Shown here one piece after another: positions 27,335-36,200 of a stretch of 64,000 nucleotides of DNA. The translations under genes were made by a program, and so were the position numbers. The notes beneath the pieces are model-generated. The model had not been told where the DNA came from. It saw only the letters and a program-made list of their open reading frames with translations, and did not search any database. Within the stretch, counting starts at the first letter, position 1, and every line of letters starts with the position of its first letter. Location: assembly GCA_018649885.1 (NCBI GenBank), contig JABIHA010000036.1:62001-126000 (forward strand), read 5' to 3'. The stretch comes from Bacteriovoracaceae bacterium. Lineage in GTDB: Bacteria; Bdellovibrionota; Bacteriovoracia; Bacteriovoracales; Bacteriovoracaceae.

Positions 27335-28109
27335 AGTAGTTAAGACCTAAGCCGATTTCAAGGGAATCGTCTGGATGGGTGGTAAAAAGTTTGCGATTAT
27401 CACGTGAGCGAATGAGTGAACTGTATTCGATATATGGTGAAATGGTGAAGTTTCCTCCACTAACAATATCCAAACTGATACTGGCGCCGACAGAGTCATC
27501 TCGGTTATTTGATTTGTGATAAAGGGACTCAAGCCAGCTTGCGTTCAGAGTTAAAGAAAGGCTTTCAGTGGCATCAAATCTAGCTCCAGAAGTGGATTTC
27601 AGCTCAAATATAGTGTCACCGTAGGTTATATCATCTCTTACTAGGTAGGAGTACCTACCCTTGAAAAAGGGAGTTACAAGACCAAATTCTCTGCTCTCTA
27701 ATTTAAGCTCGTAACCTAACTCAGCTTGTTTTCTAGTCTCTTTCAGCATTTCTTTATGAGTGGCGGAAACAAGAATTATGGCCTGTTCTACTGAGATAGA
27801 ATTTAGCTTACTTTTCACTCTGCCCTCTACTGCTATATTTTCTATTCCCGACAGATCTTTGCCGTGGGCAAGGTAGCGCTGAAAAATAGCTGGAGTAAAT
27901 GCTAAACTGGTATTTTTTGACAAAAATGTCAGTGCTGTTGGATAGAGTGTGCTTTTTAGCCCATCAATTTTTTGATAGTAACTGCTTCCCCAAACCCAGT
28001 TTCTTTCACTAATAGTGGACCCATACAAATTAAGATGGATATTGGCCTCTGCTTTTGCAGTCAAACACGCCATGGTAAGTGCTACAATTAATTCTGTCTT
28101 TTTGAGCAT
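27324..28109 (-). CDS. Outer-membrane beta-barrel protein
   Basis: A 261-residue protein with a signal peptide (MLKKTELIVALTMACLTAKAEA). The mature sequence is a run of alternating polar and hydrophobic strands (for example INLNASWLESLY-like patterns and ISPYIEYSSLI), ending in GLGLNYFIF with a terminal Phe, the signature recognised by the BAM complex. It resembles the barrel at 31057-31914 in general type. It converges with the GH5 gene and could provide a pore or surface site, but the lack of Wza-like features argues against it being the polysaccharide export channel. Confidence 0.65.
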   Translation of the reverse strand: MLKKTELIVALTMACLTAKAEANIHLNLYGSTISERNWVWGSSYYQKIDGLKSTLYPTALTFLSKNTSLAFTPAIFQRYLAHGKDLSGIENIAVEGRVKSKLNSISVEQAIILVSATHKEMLKETRKQAELGYELKLESREFGLVTPFFKGRYSYLVRDDITYGDTIFELKSTSGARFDATESLSLTLNASWLESLYHKSNNRDDSVGASISLDIVSGGNFTISPYIEYSSLIRSRDNRKLFTTHPDDSLEIGLGLNYFIF

Positions 28110-28310
28110 AAGAAGTTTTACTTTTTCTGGCAGGCTTTAGCCAGATCAGCCTGTAAAAGTTACCTTGATTAGTGCTTATTTTTGAATAAACCTCGCTCCT
28201 AACTCCTCAAAATCAAAGGCCTGTTTTTTAGAAGATATTACACACCCCGATGACATATTGGAGCGTCTTGGTTAATTTTTGGTTATCGAAAAATCTAAAG
28301 GGGAATAAAT

Positions 28311-29387
28311 TTGTCACACATGATGCTCATGACATCCATAGATGAAATCTTACGATCAGCACCTCAATGGAATAGTTTAAAAACTAGCCTTGATCTCCCA
28401 ATGGGTGAGTTTGAGTGGCTTTTATCTTCTTTTGAAAATCTTTCATCAGGAAAAAAACCTTACCTAGAATATACTACAGAAGATGATAAAATAATGGCCT
28501 TGGCTCCACTGGTAAAAGCGCCAGGTTTTTTTTCACCGCTTGAGTTAATTGGCAGTGGTGAGCATGGTGAGCCCATTGATTTTTGTTACGCAAATTCTAA
28601 GGCACTCAGAGAGTTAGTAAGTGACCTCTCTAATAATAATAGGCCTCTTCTTTTAAACCGAGTCCCTTTGACTTCACCTCTTCATTCGGCCATAAAAAAA
28701 TCATATAAAGGAAAAGGGATTGTCTATGTTAGCAAAGAGCAAACTTGTCCTTTTATCGAAATATCAAAAGAAGATCCACTTTCTTCAAGTTTAAAACGAG
28801 ATCTCAGGCGTGCCCAAAGAAAGGCTGATGCCATGGGAGAAGTAGATTTTGAATTACATACTCCAGATAGTGAGAAAGAGTTTAACCCGCTATGGGATCA
28901 GTGTCTTGAAATAGAATCGGCAAACTGGAAAGGGGAGTGTGAAAGCTCACTAAAAAAGGATCAAATAATAGGATCTTTTTACAAAACCTTCGCTCTTAAA
29001 GCAGCTAAAAGTGGTTCACTTAAAATAGGATTACTCAAAATCTCTGGCAAGGCAGTGGCGATGCAAATCGCCCTCGAACGAGGAAAAAGATTTTGGCTTC
29101 TTAAAATTGGCTATAATGAAAATTACAGAAATTGTTCTCCTGGACAGATTCTGATGAACCATACTTTTCAATATGCATTTGATAAAAAACTGAGGTCTTA
29201 CGAGTTTCTTGGGAACCCTTCTGCTTGGACTAAGAGGTGGACCAAAAATGAAAGAGATAATTTAAGAATAAAAGTTTATCCCTATTCTCTTAGAGGCATG
29301 GGACTTTTTGCAATTGATGGATTTAAATTTCTCGCTGGGAAGCTAAGAGATGCCAGGAACAAAAATGCTAAAAGCACTAAAAAATAA
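28311..29387 (+). CDS. CelD/FemAB-like GNAT acyltransferase
   Basis: A 358-residue protein of the same family as the one at 14814-15893. The C-terminal GNAT domain has the basic SLKRDLRRAQRKADAMG stretch, a W-K-G helix start, LKIGLLKISGKAVAMQIALE, WLLKIGYNENYRNCSPGQIL and YEFLGNPSAWTKRW. It probably acylates an amine on a sugar or small molecule linked to the surface polymer. The TTG at 28311 is seven bases after AAAGGGG and is the likely start; ATG 28320 is an alternative. It overlaps the next gene by 38 bp, so the two are cotranscribed. It has its own upstream region of about 200 bp. Confidence 0.75.
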   Translation: MSHMMLMTSIDEILRSAPQWNSLKTSLDLPMGEFEWLLSSFENLSSGKKPYLEYTTEDDKIMALAPLVKAPGFFSPLELIGSGEHGEPIDFCYANSKALRELVSDLSNNNRPLLLNRVPLTSPLHSAIKKSYKGKGIVYVSKEQTCPFIEISKEDPLSSSLKRDLRRAQRKADAMGEVDFELHTPDSEKEFNPLWDQCLEIESANWKGECESSLKKDQIIGSFYKTFALKAAKSGSLKIGLLKISGKAVAMQIALERGKRFWLLKIGYNENYRNCSPGQILMNHTFQYAFDKKLRSYEFLGNPSAWTKRWTKNERDNLRIKVYPYSLRGMGLFAIDGFKFLAGKLRDARNKNAKSTKK

Positions 29388-30207
29388 ATTAAGACCCATT
29401 TACCACTTTCTTATTAATAAGGCTGCGGGAAAATATATTGCCGGCGAAACTCTTTTGCTTGCTCAAGGTGCAATTAATCGAAATGCAAATAATACTATAG
29501 GTTACTGGGATGGTGATGATGATAGTATTGAAACCATTGTTGATCAATACCTAGAATCTATTGAGGCCATAAAACACAATGAAAATGGATCCTATATTTC
29601 TATTAAAGTACCTTCAATTAAATACAACTATGAGTTGATGGACAAAATTATCCACAAGGCAGTTGAATGTGGTGTTGCAATTCATTTTGATTCACTTGAC
29701 ATAGATACTGCCGATAAAAACCTAGAAGTTGCCCTCTACTGTAAACAAGCGGGTGTAAAATCTGTTAGTATTTCACTTCCTGCCAGATGGGCCAGAAGTG
29801 AAAAGGATGCTATGTGGGCCAGCCGCAATGGTATTGTTTGCAGAGTTATTAAAGGCCAATGGGAAGATCCCAGCTATGTGGATATTGATACCAACAAGAA
29901 TTTTCTTAGCTTAATCTCACTATTATCAAAGCAAGACATACTTGTTCGAGTTGCTACCCACGACTTTAAGCTTCTTAAAGATTCAATCGAAATATTGAAA
30001 TCAAATTCAAAGTACGAAATAGAACTGCTCTATGGGCTTCCCTCTTATCAAATCATCAAATTTGCCGACCTTCGCCATGAGCCTATTAGAACCTATATCC
30101 CCTACGGTCATTCCTGGGTGCCCTATTGTTTAGAGAATTTAAAAGGCAATCCTCTCGTTATACTTAATATTTTGAGAGATTCATTTTTAAGCGCTATAAA
30201 AGCCTAA
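29350..30207 (+). CDS. Proline-dehydrogenase-like TIM-barrel protein
   Basis: A 285-residue protein with the outline of the FAD-dependent PRODH barrel: a SIKVPSIKYN strand, GVAIHFDSLDID, a strand-end CRVIKGQWEDP (matching the K-x-x-G-[AQ]-[YW] motif), VRVATHD, IELLYGLP and RTYIPYGHSW. In true PRODH the last motif is followed by an RRxxEN block; here PYCLENLKGNP stands instead, so substrate and activity may differ. It overlaps the CelD-like gene by 38 bp. Its partner suggests it works on an amino-acid-type decoration of the polymer or on another amine, not on catabolic proline. No signal peptide is seen. Confidence 0.6.
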   Translation: MPGTKMLKALKNKLRPIYHFLINKAAGKYIAGETLLLAQGAINRNANNTIGYWDGDDDSIETIVDQYLESIEAIKHNENGSYISIKVPSIKYNYELMDKIIHKAVECGVAIHFDSLDIDTADKNLEVALYCKQAGVKSVSISLPARWARSEKDAMWASRNGIVCRVIKGQWEDPSYVDIDTNKNFLSLISLLSKQDILVRVATHDFKLLKDSIEILKSNSKYEIELLYGLPSYQIIKFADLRHEPIRTYIPYGHSWVPYCLENLKGNPLVILNILRDSFLSAIKA

Positions 30208-30336
30208 TACCCCATCTAAGCGAGGGGTTGCTGGCATAAATCATCCTGATTTAAATGAGAAAAGATGATTATACTCCTCTGATGCTTGGGTAGTTGTATC
30301 GGGAATTTTGAAAATGTGAAATCCTGTGCTGGAAAG

Positions 30337-30364
30337 GGTTTTGAGCGTTACTGCCGAAAAAGGG
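30337..30364 (+). repeat. Short dispersed repeat, copy 1
   Basis: The core TTTTGAGCGTTACTGC, followed by CGAAAAAGGG, recurs in almost the same form at 30926-30953, in the same orientation. The two copies flank the small exported protein gene at 30479-30880. A shorter related element lies near the transposase remnant at 62391-62414 on the other strand. Confidence 0.5.
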
Positions 30365-30478
30365 ATTTAGTGAGCGAAGTCTCTAATACTTGAGATATAT
30401 TAAATTTTGCTTAAATACTTAAGGTTGGTTAGAGTCGTCCGATATACTTCATATAAACCTGGGACAAGAGAGTGAACA

Positions 30479-30880
30479 ATGAAGACCATAATTTTTACAA
30501 TAATGCTTGGATCTGTATTTTTAGGGCAGGCAGTAGCCTCTAACTATCGTCAATTTTACAAGATGACTTGTCCTAAAGGTTACAAACTTAAAGGAGAAAA
30601 AACTACTTTAAAAAAATCTAGTAAATTTTATTGCGAAAAAACATTAAAGGAAAATAAGGGACCTCCAGCAATATGTCAATTTCCAAAGGTTTGGGATAAG
30701 GGCCATGAGAATAGTTTTGGTGCGGATAAATGTAAGGACCCTTTAAAACCAAAGAAATTTAGTAAGAAAGGTTGTTTACTCGGTTTCAAAGTTAAGGTTG
30801 TAAAGAATTCTCAAGATCTTTGCTATTCTAAGCCCTACGACTATGTGAAGCCAAAACTCTCAAAAGTAAAGTATCCTTGA
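30479..30880 (+). CDS. Small exported Cys-rich protein
   Basis: Unrecognised 133-residue protein with a signal peptide (MKTIIFTIMLGSVFLGQAVAS). The mature chain is Lys-rich and has seven Cys (MTCPKG, FYCEK, AICQF, DKCKD, GCLLG, DLCYS and similar). The repeated pattern C-P-K-G-[YF]-K appears at the start and again in a modified form as GCLLGFKVKV, hinting at two copies of a small disulphide-bonded unit. ATG 30479 follows AAGAGAG. It stands alone between two copies of a dispersed repeat. Function unknown. Confidence 0.6.
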   Translation: MKTIIFTIMLGSVFLGQAVASNYRQFYKMTCPKGYKLKGEKTTLKKSSKFYCEKTLKENKGPPAICQFPKVWDKGHENSFGADKCKDPLKPKKFSKKGCLLGFKVKVVKNSQDLCYSKPYDYVKPKLSKVKYP

Positions 30881-30925
30881 TAAATAAGAAGATGGAGCTA
30901 CTTGCCTAAAGTAATTCGACAGAGC

Positions 30926-30953
30926 CGTTTTGAGCGTTACTGCTGAAGAAGGG
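30926..30953 (+). repeat. Short dispersed repeat, copy 2
   Basis: It shares TTTTGAGCGTTACTGC and GAA-AAGGG with copy 1 at 30337-30364, with two substitutions. TTACTGCTGAAGAA is also found on the minus strand at 62391-62414. Confidence 0.5.
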
Positions 30954-30993
30954 TTGAAATCAATATTTTATTTACGTAATTGGTATAACAAAT

Positions 30994-31026
30994 TAAAAAA
31001 GACAAGCCGGCGCATTTAGCACCGGC
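30994..31026 (-). terminator. Rho-independent terminator of the barrel gene
   Basis: On the minus strand a hairpin with arms GCCGG and CCGGC (31006-31026, with further possible pairing inside) is followed by a T-rich run (complement of 30994-31002). It lies 31 bp after the stop of the barrel gene. Confidence 0.7.
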
Positions 31027-31056
31027 CCAAAGTTGAGTAGAATTCTAAGTCGCCAC

Positions 31057-31914
31057 TTAGAAGGCAGTCAGAGATAGAGTCGCGCCTATAACGAAATCGT
31101 CTCCAGCTGTTTTTGATATTGTTTCATCATCGTAAGACTTCATAAGAGTTGCATCAGCATAAAGCTCAATATTTGCATTTTTTGCAACATCGTAAGCTAC
31201 ACTTGGAATGAATTGCAGTGAATCAGATTGATCGTGCTTTCCTGGTGCTGCTTTTCCCACTCTATCAGTGTGCTTGTATTTGAACATTGTACCAGCTGAC
31301 AATTTGTCAGTGATGGTAAAAGACGGAGTTAAATAAACTCTGAATTGGTTTTTTGAAGTTCCAACTGTGGCCTTTGTTCTATAGTACATATAGTACCTAA
31401 GAGTTGTATAAACACTTAGCCAGGAAGTTACTTTTCTTGAAAGAGAAAGGTTTGGAACTATAGCTCCATTCCAAGACAAGGCATCTCTGCTTTCATCACT
31501 TAATAGGTGAAAACTTCTAATGTCTGCGCTGAGACCAACACCGTGCTTATCTTCTGTAAGAATATTTTTTCTTTTGTATTTGAATTGAGTTGAGTCTGGC
31601 TGGAATTCATTATCATCGTCATTATTAACTGTATAAGTGACGGCTCCATATAACTCTAGGTAGTCAGATTTTGTTAAAGCGTAGCCAAAGGTACTTTCTA
31701 ATACGTTTACGAAGCCTGTCGTTTCGTAAGCTCCTTTTTCCTGCTTTTTTTCACCTTTCATTTGTTCAGTCGTAGCATAAAATTTGAGATCTAAACTGTC
31801 CTTAAATGATGGGGCTGCAGTTGTAGAAGTTGCAGTCGCGGCAAATGCATTGATTGAGGTCGAGACAAGGGCAAGTGTAAATAAGTTTCTGATTAGCACA
31901 AATTGTTTTTTCAT
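31057..31914 (-). CDS. Outer-membrane beta-barrel porin-like protein
   Basis: A 285-residue protein with a signal peptide (MKKQFVLIRNLFTLALVSTSINAFAA). The mature chain starts with a short Ala/Thr-rich linker and continues as amphipathic strands (SLDLKFYATTEQ, SDYLELYGAVTYTV, SWLSVYTTLRYYMYY, NIELYADATLM) and ends in ATLSLTAF, with a terminal Phe as expected for BAM substrates. About 10-12 strands fit the length. It is a single gene with its own terminator. Ligand or channel specificity is unknown. Confidence 0.7.
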   Translation of the reverse strand: MKKQFVLIRNLFTLALVSTSINAFAATATSTTAAPSFKDSLDLKFYATTEQMKGEKKQEKGAYETTGFVNVLESTFGYALTKSDYLELYGAVTYTVNNDDDNEFQPDSTQFKYKRKNILTEDKHGVGLSADIRSFHLLSDESRDALSWNGAIVPNLSLSRKVTSWLSVYTTLRYYMYYRTKATVGTSKNQFRVYLTPSFTITDKLSAGTMFKYKHTDRVGKAAPGKHDQSDSLQFIPSVAYDVAKNANIELYADATLMKSYDDETISKTAGDDFVIGATLSLTAF

Positions 31915-32202
31915 TCTTATTTTCCTATTTTAAATATTTGAAAGCTCGATAAAATTGATAAACTTTTACTGAGCTGAGGTAAAGGATGCGAAAAACTCAA
32001 AGTGAGCTAACTATCTAATTCTTACTGCAGATGTAAGAACTTTTCCAAAATTGGTGCAAAATTCATAGATTCACAATGTAAGAAGTGCAATTTTGACACT
32101 ATCAAAATCATGGGCCCTATCAACAACACCATTATTTTATAGATATAAGGAGATATGCTCTAAAGCGTTTTTTGTCGGATATTGTGAGCTGGATTTCTTT
32201 TG
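31915..32202. other. Intergenic region upstream of the barrel gene
   Basis: No open frame with coding character and no RNA gene was found here. It must hold the promoter of the barrel gene on the minus strand, but I see no convincing -35/-10 pair. The terminator of the next gene lies at its right end. Confidence 0.4.
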
Positions 32203-32233
32203 ATAAAAAAAGGCAGCAAGGATCCTTGCTGCC
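32203..32233 (-). terminator. Rho-independent terminator of the Gly/His-repeat gene
   Basis: A perfect 11-bp inverted repeat, GGCAGCAAGGA and its complement (32212-32233), is followed on the minus strand by a run of seven Ts. It lies just after the stop codon region of the gene at 32246-32908. Confidence 0.9.
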
Positions 32234-32245
32234 AATTGATTTAAA

Positions 32246-32908
32246 CTATTTCATTCTTTTAATTTTTACGCTGTGATCATTTTCTGAATCTGTATCGTAC
32301 TTAATTTCGTAGTTTTCAATTGTATTGAGTGCTTTGAAATTTAAGTAAGATTTTTGGCTGTAGCTACCTTTAGGGGTGAGCTTTACTGAGAATACTTCTT
32401 CTTCATCACCTGATAGTGAAGCTACTTTTTTAAATTTAATTTTCATGTCTTTTTGAGCTGTGTACTGAAAATCTTTTGTTCTGGCACAAACTTGAGTGTA
32501 GGTATATCTCTCTGGAACCCACTGTTGACCCCATCTAGCACAGACTCTTCTTTTTGGTCTTGGTTTGTGATATCCGCCGTGACCACCACCGTGTCCGCCA
32601 CCGTGTCCACCGCCATGACCACCACCAACTGGAACGTAGCGATAGCGTCTACAAACTCTTCTATAGTATCCAGGGATAACCCTTCGTACTGTGTCCCAAG
32701 CAACACACTTGTTAACAAGGTAGTCGATTGAGAAGTTGAGTTTAACTTCTTTAGGTGTTGATGCTGTTCTTACAAGTTCAATAACTCCGTCGCCTGAGGC
32801 TTTAGAGATATTTCCGAGTGATCCGACACTGCTATCGAGGACAACAGTATTAGCTGAAGCAATGCTAGCTGTACTCACAAGTAAAAAGGTTAAAAATGCT
32901 TTTTTCAT
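32246..32908 (-). CDS. Exported protein with Gly/His repeat
   Basis: A 220-residue protein with a signal peptide (MKKAFLTFLLVSTASIASAN) and a GGGAG ribosome binding site six bases before ATG. The N-terminal part is a beta-like domain. The middle has a basic Cys/Arg/Tyr-rich region (CRRYRYVPV) leading into a GGHGGGHGGGHGG repeat (about residues 97-111), followed by a second Cys/Arg/Trp/Tyr-rich region (CARWGQQWVPERYTYTQVC). The C-terminal domain is again beta-like. The His repeat could bind transition metals; this is inference. It is a single gene with a strong terminator. Confidence 0.65.
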   Translation of the reverse strand: MKKAFLTFLLVSTASIASANTVVLDSSVGSLGNISKASGDGVIELVRTASTPKEVKLNFSIDYLVNKCVAWDTVRRVIPGYYRRVCRRYRYVPVGGGHGGGHGGGHGGGHGGYHKPRPKRRVCARWGQQWVPERYTYTQVCARTKDFQYTAQKDMKIKFKKVASLSGDEEEVFSVKLTPKGSYSQKSYLNFKALNTIENYEIKYDTDSENDHSVKIKRMK

Positions 32909-33297
32909 TGGGGGCTCCCATAGGTTTAGATTTGAAAGGTTTTTTTAGAAAGTGGTTAAACACTGACTACGAGGAATCTTTCACAGCGGTAATATCATGG
33001 CAAAGTAAACACAAAGTTTGAAAAGATTACTCAGTTACTTAATAGATTTGTGTAAGGGAAAAAGAGATGCGCGCCGCGTAGCTTCGCTACACAAGAAACA
33101 CATTCCCTATGTAAATGGCCATAGTGACTCCAGGATGACCTTTCAAAGTTCTAGAGAACAGTACTCTTTCACTCCACTTTAGCAACTTCCTTATTAAACT
33201 AGGGAATAAAACGCTTGCAACAAATTTTATAGAGCTATTTTTATTCATATAATAATGATGAGTTACCGAGACTTCTCTTAGCGAGAGGTAATTTATT
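32909..33297. other. Intergenic region with GC-rich hairpin and promoter-like sequence
   Basis: About 390 bp separate two divergent genes. A small hairpin GTAGC-TTC-GCTAC lies at about 33077-33089, within the only GC-rich patch (GCGCGCCGCG from about 33068). A TATAAT at 33248-33253 precedes the giant exported protein gene by about 45 bp but has no good -35 at normal distance. No protein-coding frame is credible. Confidence 0.4.
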
Positions 33298-36200
33298 ATT
33301 AGAACATCAATTCTTTTATTTTTTATATTTGTATCACTGTCAGTTTTTTCTGCTCCAGAGAGTTATTACAGTTCTAGATATGATAATAATGATGTAATTG
33401 CAGAGAGTAGTTCAGGTGCTGAACCACTGATAACATTTTCTCTAGGCGATGCAGTTTCTGCTCTGGAAGGTGTTAGCTCTGGCGAAAAGCCTCCGGGGAT
33501 TTATTTTCTTCCTGCATTTGATAGCAATATCAACCCGAGTCCAAGTCCAAGACGTTTATACCAAGCACGGTCAGGTGGCGTAGGTGTTGGGGAGTATGAA
33601 ACAAAAGTGGCAGCGGCAGCGAAAACAGAAGTGAGCGTTGATTTTGTTTTAACTTCCATTGATGAGAAAGCATCATCAAATTTTTATTTGCAAAAATCAA
33701 TTGCTCATTGCCAAAGTTTTGTCGTTGCAGGTGAGCTGGGTTCAAGGCCCACGACAATGGGGGACTTTACCCAATGTATGGCACAGTCAGTGGCAAGTCC
33801 TCCAAAAGCTACCGAGTATGACCGAAAAGAGACAGAAGAGTTTTTAAGAGAAAAAGCAGAAATGCATGGTGGAATTTTAAAACGATATCTTAGAGGTCAA
33901 ATGACGATCTCTCCCACTGTGGCCCAGCATTATATAGAAAAAGAATGTGAAAAACTATCCCCACAAAATGGTTTGGCCCCTAGAATGCGGGTGGCGAGAA
34001 CGAGTCTTCCTACAATGACTGCCAGTGGAACTATAATATCAATGGGTGTGACCACACCACTCACTGATGTTGAAAAAGAAGAAGATTGTCTGTTCCGTGC
34101 CCAGGAATATAAAAAGTTTCATGGGCTTGCCAATAACAAGAGAGACTTAGAAAGAGATTTTGATCGTTACAAGGACTACGTCCTTGGTGATGTCATGGAC
34201 CTTGATCCTAGTGATGGCATATCATTTGAGAGTAATGGAGACATTCAAGGAATCGTAACATCGCTTAGACCTGACTTGATGGACTACCCAGCACCGGGAA
34301 GACGTTACCGTGATGAGAGTGACATACCTTCTCAAGCAGCACTTGAAGACAATACTGAAGTTCACGATTCTTTTCTTAGGTGTCCTGATATTGATGCTCT
34401 ACCAACAGGACATCAATACGGTGCATGCTTAGCACAGAGTATTGGATCTCCTTATCAATCTGTAGCTAGGATTTTAAATAATCAAACTGGCTCCAGGGAG
34501 ATGCTATTTTGTAATACCTTGGCGCTAAATGGTATTACAGAATTTTATAAAAACTATATTATGATGTTTGGTAGCTCGCCAGTGTTAGCTGACATTGAAA
34601 GACTCAATGATGATTGTATTTGTCCAGAGGAAGAACGAGAATCTAGAGGGTGTGGTTGGTACACCGATGTATTTAATGATCTAGATGGACTCCCTACTGA
34701 GGATGCACATACTCAGTTTCAAAAGAATTACCATAGCTACCCGAGTGCACATCTTAAACGGGCGCTACTCCAGGCATTAAAAACTCCAAAAAAGGCATTA
34801 CTGGATAATACTCAGCCTAAGATCACAGAAAAAAACTATGAACATAGACTTGGTTTTCCTCTTGCCAATACTCCTTATAAGCATCTTTCAACTTGGAGTT
34901 TAAAAGATATTGTTGATAAAGCATCTGAAATAGAAGATTTCAAAGTCTCTACTCTTGGCAGGGCCTGTCGCCTTGACAACTGGTCGGCTTCCACTGCAGG
35001 TGATGTAGTGGCTGGTGTAACTGGCGCAGCAGCCAGCGCCGGAGCATGGCTAGTATCAGATTCGGTTGATGAGGATGAAACAGATGAAGAAAGGGAAGTT
35101 CGAGAACTTGCTGAAAGACAGACACAAGAGAGTATTAGCTCAGCCTCAACCGCAGTGGGGGAAGGTATGGCTACCTCTTGGCGGCTTAAGTATGGCTATT
35201 GCCCAATACCGCACACTGAAATGGAAAGAATGAGTAAGTACTATACTGAGCTTCAAGGGGCGATTGCATTAAGAGAAAATGTATTTCCTGAGTACAACGC
35301 CCAAGTGGACTATATGGCCGAAGGTGAAAAAGTCATGAAGTCTAAAGAGTTTTCAGCCGGTGAGGGAAGAGAGTTTTTAAATTCTGTTTCTGAAAAGCTT
35401 GGTGAACAAATTGCTGGGGCAGGTATGAATCCACATGAGTGGGTGGGCTATGATTCTGATCTATTTGATGAAAGAGTGAAAGGACCCCTTTCTGAAATTT
35501 TTAACGAACCTGCTGTTCAAAAAATATATGCTGAAGGGATTGCGGGTTATCCTTCAATCCAAGAAGAAGCAGAAAAGAAAAAACAGAAGTGGACGCAGAT
35601 TATTGCAGGAATGTGTAGTGCCAGAAACCCCTGGGACCCTTGTTACAAGCAAAAGCCAAATGCGACTATGAGTTGTGATAGAAATAAAGCTAAAGGTAAA
35701 ATATCTTGTTTAACAGCAGGTAAAATGACTGGTCTTGTAAAGGCCACTGTTAAACACGGCAATCACTACTTTGATGGAATGGAAGAGTGCATGGCCTCAG
35801 CCGTTGGACTAAAGGGGATGGCCACAGGTATGGGGATGGGAGCTGCAGCTCTGGGGTGTCTGGCCATTGGTGTCGGCGGTGTCGCCTTAGCTGTGCCAAC
35901 TGGTGGAGTTTCTTTTATGGGTGCTATGGGAATTGGTGGAGCCATGTGCGCGCCTCTTCTTTATTATGATTATACAGAGAAAGCCAAGGCCGGTACGGAT
36001 CTTGCTTTTGTTAGGGCCTGCGTTCAAGCAGGATCTTGTAGCGCAGAGGATTTAACTACTGAAGGTAGTGCATATAATTCGGCAAGATTTTGGTTTCAAT
36101 TTGCTGCCGTTGCCGAAATTGGTGGAGCAGCTGTAGATATAATTGGAGCGGGCATTGATGTGGCCAAGGTTATGAGACATTTTCCCAAGGCCATGAGAAC

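Noticed and set aside
32565-32625. Tandem repeat that could be a CRISPR or minisatellite
   Set aside because: The repeats are short, in frame and encode the Gly/His run of an exported protein.
33068-33090. GC-rich hairpin as a small RNA gene
   Set aside because: A single 5-bp stem without a promoter or T-run is not enough to call an RNA gene; it is noted only in the intergenic entry.
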